Assembly (NCBI GenBank): GCA_004211785.1
Contig: SHBX01000001.1
Span: 310,001 to 374,000 of the forward strand
Reading direction: 5' to 3'
Length of the DNA: 64,000 nucleotides
From: Winogradskyella sp.
GTDB taxonomy: Bacteria; Bacteroidota; Bacteroidia; Flavobacteriales; Flavobacteriaceae
The notes under the pieces were generated by a model. It saw only the letters and a program-made list of their open reading frames with translations, was not told where the DNA came from and searched no databases. Numbering within the stretch: position 1 is the stretch's first letter; each line of letters begins with the position of its first letter. Of the stretch, positions 38,359 through 44,572 are shown piece after piece. Position numbers and translations under genes: made by a program.

Positions 38359-39150
38359 ATGAAAGTTATATTAAAATTATCCCTCATTCTTTTATTGTTT
38401 TCCTGTTTTTATTCTTGTGAAACAGAAGAAATACAAGAAGATAATATTGAAACTAAATTATTAAGTAATAAAAGCCCTATTAGAGAAGAACTAGAGGTAC
38501 CGCAAGGGCTAGAAGAACCAATAGATTTAGAAAACAGAATGCAATGGATATCTTTTATGACTGTTCAAGTACTTTTAAGGAATAATGATGCAAGAGACCA
38601 ATTTCGAGATGAAGTATTGATTTCTGGCACTTCTAATGCTTTTCATATAAAAGCCTTACTTAATCCCGATGTGAGAAATGAAACATTCAAAGATGAGTTT
38701 AGAGTAGTGTTTTATCTTTACTACAACGAAAATGATGTCTGTGATGGTATTGGTAGACCAAGAGGTGGCCCAAAGCCACCAGGAAATATAGGCGGTGACC
38801 CATATGATCCAAATGCGCCCCCATCACCTTCACCTTTCGATTTATATCTTAGCTCAATCTTATATGATGACTGTCTAGAATTTTATTTACCAAATGGTTT
38901 TAACCCCTTAATAGGTATAGGTGGAACTGGCGGAATGGCTTTTGCTAAATCAACAGCACATCCACTAACTAACGCAACAACAAATATTGGATATCATCAT
39001 GTAAATTCCTGCCTTGTATCAGAAATAACTATTGATAATAGTACATTAGGCCCTATAATAGTAGTAAGACCATTAGCATTAGTAGCTGCAACTTTAAGTT
39101 GCTCCTACAATAACTATCCAGTTGATGACTTTGAAGATTTTTTAGAATAA
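38359..39150 (+). CDS. Lipoprotein of unknown function
   Basis: I do not recognise a family for this 263-residue protein. It has a lipoprotein signal (LILLLFSCFYSC, modified Cys at 16 or 20), an acidic stretch, and a helical segment (residues 55-100). A Gly/Pro-rich linker (GRPRGGPKPPGNIGGDPYDP) then leads into a C-terminal domain with several cysteines (DDCLEF, NSCLVSE, LSCSYNN). It lies 110 bp after the LytTR regulator and is closed off by its own terminator. Roles as a regulated target, a surface protein, or protection against the neighbouring peptides are all open. Confidence 0.75.
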   Translation: MKVILKLSLILLLFSCFYSCETEEIQEDNIETKLLSNKSPIREELEVPQGLEEPIDLENRMQWISFMTVQVLLRNNDARDQFRDEVLISGTSNAFHIKALLNPDVRNETFKDEFRVVFYLYYNENDVCDGIGRPRGGPKPPGNIGGDPYDPNAPPSPSPFDLYLSSILYDDCLEFYLPNGFNPLIGIGGTGGMAFAKSTAHPLTNATTNIGYHHVNSCLVSEITIDNSTLGPIIVVRPLALVAATLSCSYNNYPVDDFEDFLE

Positions 39151-39172
39151 TAAAACTAATTTCTAATTATAT

Positions 39173-39209
39173 AAAAGGCCTCTTGACTAATATCAAGAGG
39201 CCTTTTTTC
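39173..39209 (+). terminator. Terminator after the lipoprotein gene
   Basis: AAAAGGCCTCTTGA pairs perfectly with TCAAGAGGCCTTTT around a 6 nt loop and T residues follow. It separates the two-component region from the peptide cassette. Confidence 0.94.
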
Positions 39210-39321
39210 TTTTTACAATAATTAACGAATTTGAAATAACCTATCACGCTTTTGAATCGGGCCTAGTATAGCATTTCTTTTTTCTTCAACTTTAATAAAT
39301 AATTATTTAAAGTATTTGGCT

Positions 39322-40941
39322 ATGAAAAGCGGTTTAGGGTATTTAGTACAGAAATTATTAAGTTATAATACTATTGCAATTGATAAGAACGAGCTTGAAT
39401 TTCAAATAGAAAGTCACCCATCTTATCCAAGTTTACATGCCATTACAGGTGTGTTAGACCATTTTAATGTAGACAACCTAGCATTAGACATACCAAAGAA
39501 TGAAGAAACTCTAGCTCAATTACCAAAAGCGTTTTTAACTCAGATAGAGACAATTAAAGGGAAGGAATTTGTTGTGGCAGTAAATAAGGGCCTTAATTAC
39601 CAACTTATCAATTCATCAAAAAAAGACAGATTAGTTACTATTAAAGAATTTTTAAAGCAATTTACAGGAATCATAGTTGGCGTCGAAAAAACTGAGTTTA
39701 CAGATGAGTCTAAAAAAACAAATCAGGTATATAGCCAGAGTTTAATAGGTTTATCAATTATAATTGTAATAGGTTTGGTTTATATGTTAAAACCGACTTT
39801 GCAATCAGTTTTATTTTTAACGACAAGTTTTCTGGGTCTAGTTATAAGTTTAGCTATTAAAAAACAAGAACAAGGAGAAGTAACAATGTTAGGGGACACG
39901 TTTTGTTCTGGTGAATCAGAAAAAAAAGATTGTAATGCTGTATTAGAGTCTAAAGGTGCAAGGGTATTTAATGACTACAAATTAAGTGATTTGAGTATTG
40001 TTTATTTCTTAGGACTCATTTCTACTACACTTATGCTTTCAGTAGCAAATCAAAGCATAACAATTACTCATATTATAAGTTTTTTGGCTATTCCTATAAC
40101 ATTTTATTCTATTTATTATCAGGGTGTTATTATAAAGAAATGGTGTTTATTATGTTTAAGTATAGTCGGAATTCTTTGGGCTCAAGCAGGTTTGTTTTTA
40201 ATAGATACTGATGTGCTAAATTCATTGGAGATATTATGGACTCCTGCGGCATTAGTACTTTCATGTTTCATTCTAACATTTACTGTATATCATCAGTTAT
40301 CATTAAAACTAAACGAATTAAATAGTCTTAAAAAGCTTAAAGTAGACTTCTATAAATTCAAAAGAAATTTTAAGCTTTTTGAAACTTTATTACAGAAATC
40401 GAAAGCATATAATACCATAGATAACCAAGATTTTCAAGGAATCCTTATAGGTAATCGAGAAGCTAAACTAAAAATAACAATTATTACTAATCCCTTTTGC
40501 GGGCATTGTAAACCAGTACATGCTTTAGTTGAGGATATTTATAAAAAATATGCCAAAGAAGTAACTATACAAATTTACTTTAATATCAATCCAAAGGATA
40601 AAGAGAGTAAGAGTACAAAAGTTGTTACTAGACTACTAGAGTTGTACAAAACTAAAGGGTTAGGTTTTTGTATGGACGCTATGCACAGTGTATATGAAAA
40701 TCAAGACACAAAACTATGGTTAGAAGAATTTGGCTCTTGTAATGATACAGAATATTTTAGTGAAATCTTAGAACAACAATACAATTGGTGTATAGAAAAC
40801 AGTATCAATTTCACACCAGAAATTTTAGTTAACGGTAAATCATATCCGAAGGAATATGACAGAGGTGATTTACTTTTATTTATTGAAGACTTATATGAAA
40901 ACTGTTGTGCAAATATAACAGAATTACAATTAACAATATAA
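39322..40941 (+). CDS. C39-like / VKOR / thioredoxin fusion protein of the peptide cassette
   Basis: This 539-residue protein joins three parts. Residues 1-125 look like a C39 peptidase domain without its catalytic cysteine (ESHPSYPSLHAITGVLDHF, FVVAVNKGLNYQLI). Residues 140-330 are a membrane VKOR domain with loop cysteines Cys195 and Cys204 and the CxxC at 275-278 (KKWCLLC). Residues 375-539 form a thioredoxin domain with CGHC at 393-396, placed outside the cytoplasmic membrane. VKOR passes electrons from thiols to quinone, so the protein should catalyse disulfide formation in exported peptides. The dead C39 part could bind double-glycine leaders. The ATG at 39322 is used instead of an in-frame TTG at 39316. 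The cysteine-rich peptides follow at once. Confidence 0.9.
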   Translation: MKSGLGYLVQKLLSYNTIAIDKNELEFQIESHPSYPSLHAITGVLDHFNVDNLALDIPKNEETLAQLPKAFLTQIETIKGKEFVVAVNKGLNYQLINSSKKDRLVTIKEFLKQFTGIIVGVEKTEFTDESKKTNQVYSQSLIGLSIIIVIGLVYMLKPTLQSVLFLTTSFLGLVISLAIKKQEQGEVTMLGDTFCSGESEKKDCNAVLESKGARVFNDYKLSDLSIVYFLGLISTTLMLSVANQSITITHIISFLAIPITFYSIYYQGVIIKKWCLLCLSIVGILWAQAGLFLIDTDVLNSLEILWTPAALVLSCFILTFTVYHQLSLKLNELNSLKKLKVDFYKFKRNFKLFETLLQKSKAYNTIDNQDFQGILIGNREAKLKITIITNPFCGHCKPVHALVEDIYKKYAKEVTIQIYFNINPKDKESKSTKVVTRLLELYKTKGLGFCMDAMHSVYENQDTKLWLEEFGSCNDTEYFSEILEQQYNWCIENSINFTPEILVNGKSYPKEYDRGDLLLFIEDLYENCCANITELQLTI

Positions 40942-40943
40942 TA

Positions 40944-40971
40944 GTAGAGCCCTTGATATCAAGGGCTCTAC
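40944..40971. repeat. 28 bp perfect palindrome after the VKOR gene
   Basis: GTAGAGCCCTTGAT is followed directly by its reverse complement ATCAAGGGCTCTAC. No T-run follows on either strand, so it is not a classical intrinsic terminator. It could stabilise the 3' end of the mRNA or bind a protein. Confidence 0.8.
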
Positions 40972-40981
40972 GCGTTGAACA

Positions 40982-41049
40982 ATATTCTCTCGCGAAGAAT
41001 AGACACAAACTGCGAGTGTCTCTAAATGTTCACAGCAAATATAATTTAT
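40982..41049 (+). promoter_or_regulatory. Repeated structured element, copy 1 (upstream of peptide 1)
   Basis: This 68 bp copy matches copy 2 at 65 of 68 positions. It contains the hairpins ATTCT-CTCGCGA-AGAAT and AGACAC-AAACTGCGA-GTGTCT, then TAAATGTTCACAGCAAATAT. It ends 13 nt before the peptide 1 ATG. On the minus strand GCAAATATA reads TATATTTGC, a good -7 box. The direction in which it acts is unsettled. Confidence 0.75.
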
Positions 41050-41062
41050 AAATAATTTAATT

Positions 41063-41281
41063 ATGAAGAATTTAAAAGAAATGGGAAAAGTTCTCAGTAG
41101 AGAAATTCAACAAAATATTTTTGGAGGTATTAGTGTAGGTAGTAGTAATTGTTATAGTTCTTGTCTTTCCGATGATCATTGTGGAGACCCAAATCATAGT
41201 TGTGTAGGATCTCCGTGTTTAATTATTGGAGAAGGATATTATGAACAATATCTATGTCGATGTACAAGTGGAAACGCATAG
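41063..41281 (+). CDS. Double-glycine leader peptide 1, seven cysteines
   Basis: The 72-residue precursor has a leader MKNLKEMGKVLSREIQQNIF ending in GG at residues 21-22, where a C39 exporter would cut. The 50-residue core has seven cysteines in the order C-x3-C-x5-C-x6-C-x4-C-x12-C-x-C and includes CGDPNHSC. Such leaders are known for bacteriocin-like and other exported peptides of the Bacteroidota. The spacing resembles a small disulfide-knotted peptide, though one cysteine must stay unpaired or bridge two chains. No modifying enzyme for lanthionines, lasso folds or radical SAM linkages is encoded nearby. Activity is unknown. The structured repeat element lies upstream. Confidence 0.85.
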   Translation: MKNLKEMGKVLSREIQQNIFGGISVGSSNCYSSCLSDDHCGDPNHSCVGSPCLIIGEGYYEQYLCRCTSGNA

Positions 41282-41340
41282 ACAATGTCAATATTCATTG
41301 ACTTGTAAAAAATAATATAAAGTCATTAAAGTTTTTAATT

Positions 41341-41550
41341 ATGAAAAATTTAAAAAGCATAGGAAAAGAGCTAGGTAGAAAAGCTCAACAAAATATTTTT
41401 GGTGGTATAATCAGTAGTTCGGGATGTTATAGTAATTGTACTAGTGGATCTTGTGGTGACCCGAATCATTATTGTAAAGAAAGTATATGCATTTACGATA
41501 ATATTGTACATATACAAAGTACATGTCAGTGTATAAGTGGCGTAATGTAA
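41341..41550 (+). CDS. Double-glycine leader peptide 2, paralogue of peptide 1
   Basis: The 69-residue precursor has leader MKNLKSIGKELGRKAQQNIF plus GG and a core with the same seven-cysteine order as peptide 1 (C-x3-C-x4-C-x6-C-x4-C-x11-C-x-C), sharing CYSxC and CGDPNH. Most other core residues differ, which is the pattern of a duplicated and diversifying peptide. It lies 59 nt after peptide 1, with only a weak GTCAAT/ATTGAC hairpin between and no copy of the structured element. The two are therefore probably cotranscribed. Confidence 0.83.
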   Translation: MKNLKSIGKELGRKAQQNIFGGIISSSGCYSNCTSGSCGDPNHYCKESICIYDNIVHIQSTCQCISGVM

Positions 41551-41598
41551 GGTTGATTGTTTTAAAAATAAAAATAGTACAAGAATGTATTTAAAAAG

Positions 41599-41672
41599 AT
41601 ATTCTCTCGCGAAGAATAGACACAAACTGTGAGTGTCTTTAAATGTTCACGGCAAATATAATTTATTAAAAT
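41599..41672 (+). promoter_or_regulatory. Repeated structured element, copy 2 (upstream of peptide 3)
   Basis: Copy 2 matches copy 1 over 68 bp with three changes, and copy 3 over 41626-41672 with 46 of 47 identical. It ends 7 nt before the peptide 3 ATG. The hairpin AGACAC-AAACTGTGA-GTGTCT is kept. Read on the minus strand, the TCGCGA hairpin is followed by ATCTTTTT, like a terminator. Confidence 0.75.
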
Positions 41673-41679
41673 TTTTAGT

Positions 41680-41871
41680 ATGAAAAATTTACAAAATTTA
41701 AAAGGTGCTAAGTCACTTAACAAAGAACAACAACAAGCTATCAACGGTGGTCAACCTGTGGGGTCAAGTGGTGCTTGTCATTCAGGTTGTCAATACTGTT
41801 TACCAACTCCTATAGGGAATGGTGTAACAATTTGGACATGCATTCCATGGGGAGATGGTCCAAAGCACTAA
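41680..41871 (+). CDS. Double-glycine leader peptide 3, four cysteines
   Basis: The 63-residue precursor has a 24-residue leader that starts MKNLQNLKGAKSLNKEQQQ and ends AINGG. The 39-residue core has four cysteines (C-x3-C-x2-C-x13-C) and is rich in Gly, Pro and aromatic residues (IWTCIPWGDGPKH). The leader clearly belongs to the same family as its neighbours, but the core is unrelated to peptides 1 and 2. A terminator at 41952-41981 ends its transcript. Confidence 0.82.
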   Translation: MKNLQNLKGAKSLNKEQQQAINGGQPVGSSGACHSGCQYCLPTPIGNGVTIWTCIPWGDGPKH

Positions 41872-41951
41872 TGCAAAATATAATAACCTGTAATACAATA
41901 GTATTAAGATTTACATACAAATTAATTAGTAAGTAAGACACAGGTTATTTG

Positions 41952-41981
41952 CCAAGCCATCTGTAAAGATGGTTTGGTTTT
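41952..41981 (+). terminator. Terminator after peptide 3
   Basis: CCAAGCCATC pairs with GATGGTTTGG (one G-T pair) around TGTAAA and TTTT follows. A longer-range pairing of ATAACCTGT with ACAGGTTAT lies outside it. Confidence 0.75.
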
Positions 41982-41995
41982 AAAATTAGTGTAAA

Positions 41996-42080
41996 ATATT
42001 CTCGTAAAATTTTATTGATATACACAGACTCACACTGTGAGTGTCTTTAAATGTTCACGGCAAATATGATTTATTAAAAT
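41996..42080 (+). promoter_or_regulatory. Repeated structured element, copy 3 (upstream of peptide 4)
   Basis: The right-hand 47 bp (42034-42080) match copy 2 at 46 positions. The left part has changed, but a stem is kept in another form: ACTCACA-C-TGTGAGT is a perfect inverted repeat. It ends 7 nt before the peptide 4 ATG. Because a terminator lies just upstream, this region must contain or follow the promoter of peptide 4. Confidence 0.72.
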
Positions 42081-42087
42081 ATTAATT

Positions 42088-42294
42088 ATGAAAAATTTAA
42101 AAAATATAGGAAAAAGTCTAAATATAAAGGAACAAAAAAAAATCAACGGAGGTATAACTTCAGGATGCACTACTAACGCAGAACAATTATCTTGTGAGGC
42201 TGATTCTGGTAATTGGATTTCTACAGCCCACCGGCCTGGTAACAGGTTTTGTGATGGGTATTGTCAATGTGATTATTGGATTGATATTTTATAG
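42088..42294 (+). CDS. Double-glycine leader peptide 4, five cysteines
   Basis: The 68-residue precursor has leader MKNLKNIGKSLNIKEQKKIN plus GG. The 46-residue core has five cysteines (C-x8-C-x18-C-x3-C-x-C), the last three in CDGYCQCDYW. The C-x-C end recalls the CxC of peptides 1 and 2, while the rest of the core differs. It is the last peptide gene before the exporter, and a long hairpin without a T-run (42312-42341) lies between. Confidence 0.82.
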   Translation: MKNLKNIGKSLNIKEQKKINGGITSGCTTNAEQLSCEADSGNWISTAHRPGNRFCDGYCQCDYWIDIL

Positions 42295-42311
42295 TATTTA
42301 ATCCAAATTTT

Positions 42312-42341
42312 AGTAGTCGATTCATAATAGAATCGACTACT
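42312..42341. repeat. Inverted repeat between peptide 4 and the exporter
   Basis: AGTAGTCGATTC pairs perfectly with GAATCGACTACT around ATAATA. No T-run follows on the plus strand, so a processing or partial-termination role fits better than a full stop. Confidence 0.75.
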
Positions 42342-42380
42342 CATCAAAAAGACTTTATTATCCTTTTTACAAATTAAGCA

Positions 42381-44570
42381 TTGAAAAAATTCCCTTTTTA
42401 CAAACAAATAGAATCTAAAGATTGTGGCCCAACCTGCATCAAGATTATTGCCAAATATTATGGTAAAATTATTAATGCAGAACAGTTACGAAAACTTAGC
42501 GAAACTACAAGAGAAGGTAGTAGTTTACTGGGACTTAGTGATGCTGTAGAAAAAATTGGCTTTCATTCTGTTGGGGTTAAAATCTCTTATAACAAACTTA
42601 AAGATGTTCCATTACCATGCATTATTCATTGGAACAAAAACCACTATGTAGTTCTATACAAAATCAAAAAGGATATTATCTATATCTCAGATCCAGCACA
42701 TGGTTTAATCACGTACACAAAAGAAGAATTTATAAAACAATGGATAGGTAACAACGCAAATGAAAATATCGAAGAAGGCATTGCCTTACTATTAGAACCT
42801 ACGCCACTCTTTTATGATGAGGAATTTGATGAAGATGAAAAACAATTTGGGTTTAGATTTATTTCAAAATACCTCTTTAAGTACAAGAAATTTATAGTCC
42901 AGCTCATCATTGGATTGTTAGCCGGTAGTTTATTACAGCTTATATTACCATTTTTAACACAAAGTGTTGTAGATGTGGGTATTAAAAATCAAGATCTCAA
43001 CTTTATTTATCTCATATTAATTGCGCAACTATTTCTGTTTATAGGTAAAGCCGCTTTAGAAATTATAAGAAGTTGGATTCTCTTACATCTTAGTACAAGA
43101 ATTAACATCTCATTAATTTCAGATTTCTTTATCAAACTAATGAAGTTACCTATTTCATTTTTTGATGTTAAAATGACAGGTGATTTATTACAACGCATTA
43201 ATGATCATAGCAGAATAGAGCGTGTCTTAACAACATCGTCTTTATCAATGTTATTCTCATTCTTCAACCTCATTGTATTCAGTTTTGTTTTAGCATATTA
43301 TAGTCTTCAAATTTTTGGTGTTTTTCTTTTAGGAAGTATGCTTTATATAGTATGGGTGTTGTTCTTTTTCAAAAAACGAAAAAAATTAGATTATAAGCGT
43401 TTCTCCCAACTAGGCAAAGAACAAAGTAAGGTGATAGAACTTATTAATGGCATGCAAGAAATAAAATTGCATAACGCTGAAAAACGCATGCGTTGGAATT
43501 GGGAATTCACACAAGTTCGTTTATTTAAAATTGCTACTAAAAATCTTGCTTTAGAGCAAACTCAAAGTGTTGGCTCCAATTTTATTAACGAGCTTAAAAA
43601 TATGTTCATTACTATTCTCTCTGCTAAATTGGTTATTGATGGTGATATTACTTTAGGGATGATGCTAGCCATTACATATATTGTTGGTCAGCTTAATGCG
43701 CCTATTATACAATTAATAAACTTTATGAGAGATATACAAGACGCTAAAATATCTCTTGAGCGTTTAGGCGAAATACATAACAAGGAAGATGAAGAAAAAA
43801 TAGGAGATGATAAAATTACCGATATTCCTGAGAATGCATCCATCTCACTAAACAATATAACTTTTAGATATACTGGTGGATTAGAGCCAGTAATTAAAGA
43901 TTTGTCACTTCATATTCCAGCAAATAAGACTACTGCAATAGTTGGTGTAAGTGGTAGCGGTAAAACAACGTTAATGAAACTATTACTTCGCTTTTATCAT
44001 GTAGACAAGGGAGAAATTCAAGTCAATAACTTTAATCTTAATAATATTTCACAAAAAGTATGGAGAGAGCATTGTGGTGTAGTTATGCAAGAAGGTTATG
44101 TCTTTAATGATACTATAACAAACAATATAGCGGTTGGTCAAGATTTTATTGACAAAGAAAAATTGGCTCACGCCATTGATGTTGCCAATATTTCAGATTA
44201 TATAGATGGATTACCATTGGGTCTTAATACAAAAATTGGAACTGAAGGTTCGGGTTTGAGCACAGGGCAAAAACAACGCCTTTTAATAGCGCGATCTGTT
44301 TATAAAAATCCAAAATTCTTATTTTTTGATGAAGCGACATCTGCTTTAGATGCTAATAATGAGAAAGTTATTATGGAAAAGCTGAATACATTTTTCTCAA
44401 ATAAAACAGCAGTAGTAATTGCACATCGTTTAAGTACAGTTAAAAATGCACATCAAATTGTAGTATTAGACAAAGGGAAGATTGTCGAAGTTGGAAATCA
44501 TGAAACTTTAATTAAACAAAAAGGTAATTATTATAACCTTGTGAAAAATCAATTAAATCTAGGTAAATAA
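42381..44570 (+). CDS. C39-peptidase ABC exporter (bacteriocin-type)
   Basis: This 729-residue transporter cuts double-glycine leaders and exports the core using ATP. The N-terminal C39 peptidase is complete: Gln9, catalytic Cys15 (KDCGPTC), His88 (NKNHYVVLY) and Asp104 (SDPAHG). Six membrane helices follow at about residues 165-450. The nucleotide-binding domain has Walker A GVSGSGKTT (522-530), signature LSTGQKQRL (from 626), Walker B FLFFDEATSALD and IAHRLS. It starts with TTG at 42381; the C39 domain begins right there and no ATG fits. The HlyD-type gene follows after 2 nt. Confidence 0.96.
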   Translation: MKKFPFYKQIESKDCGPTCIKIIAKYYGKIINAEQLRKLSETTREGSSLLGLSDAVEKIGFHSVGVKISYNKLKDVPLPCIIHWNKNHYVVLYKIKKDIIYISDPAHGLITYTKEEFIKQWIGNNANENIEEGIALLLEPTPLFYDEEFDEDEKQFGFRFISKYLFKYKKFIVQLIIGLLAGSLLQLILPFLTQSVVDVGIKNQDLNFIYLILIAQLFLFIGKAALEIIRSWILLHLSTRINISLISDFFIKLMKLPISFFDVKMTGDLLQRINDHSRIERVLTTSSLSMLFSFFNLIVFSFVLAYYSLQIFGVFLLGSMLYIVWVLFFFKKRKKLDYKRFSQLGKEQSKVIELINGMQEIKLHNAEKRMRWNWEFTQVRLFKIATKNLALEQTQSVGSNFINELKNMFITILSAKLVIDGDITLGMMLAITYIVGQLNAPIIQLINFMRDIQDAKISLERLGEIHNKEDEEKIGDDKITDIPENASISLNNITFRYTGGLEPVIKDLSLHIPANKTTAIVGVSGSGKTTLMKLLLRFYHVDKGEIQVNNFNLNNISQKVWREHCGVVMQEGYVFNDTITNNIAVGQDFIDKEKLAHAIDVANISDYIDGLPLGLNTKIGTEGSGLSTGQKQRLLIARSVYKNPKFLFFDEATSALDANNEKVIMEKLNTFFSNKTAVVIAHRLSTVKNAHQIVVLDKGKIVEVGNHETLIKQKGNYYNLVKNQLNLGK

Positions 44571-44572
44571 TT

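Noticed and set aside
41599-41672. LytTR binding sites in the repeated element
   Set aside because: ACTGTGAGTG and AATGTTCACG look alike but start 16 bp apart, not the roughly 21-22 bp usual for LytTR direct repeats.
41371-41744. Minus-strand open frames over the peptide genes
   Set aside because: They are antisense to peptides with clear leaders and have no recognisable protein features.
40982-42080. CRISPR-like array (three similar repeats)
   Set aside because: Copies are about 70 bp, unevenly spaced by several hundred bases, and separated by coding sequence. No cas genes are present.
41063-42294. Lanthipeptide, lasso or sactipeptide cluster
   Set aside because: No LanB/C/M, lasso cyclase, radical SAM or ATP-grasp gene lies in the neighbourhood, and the leaders are of the double-glycine type.
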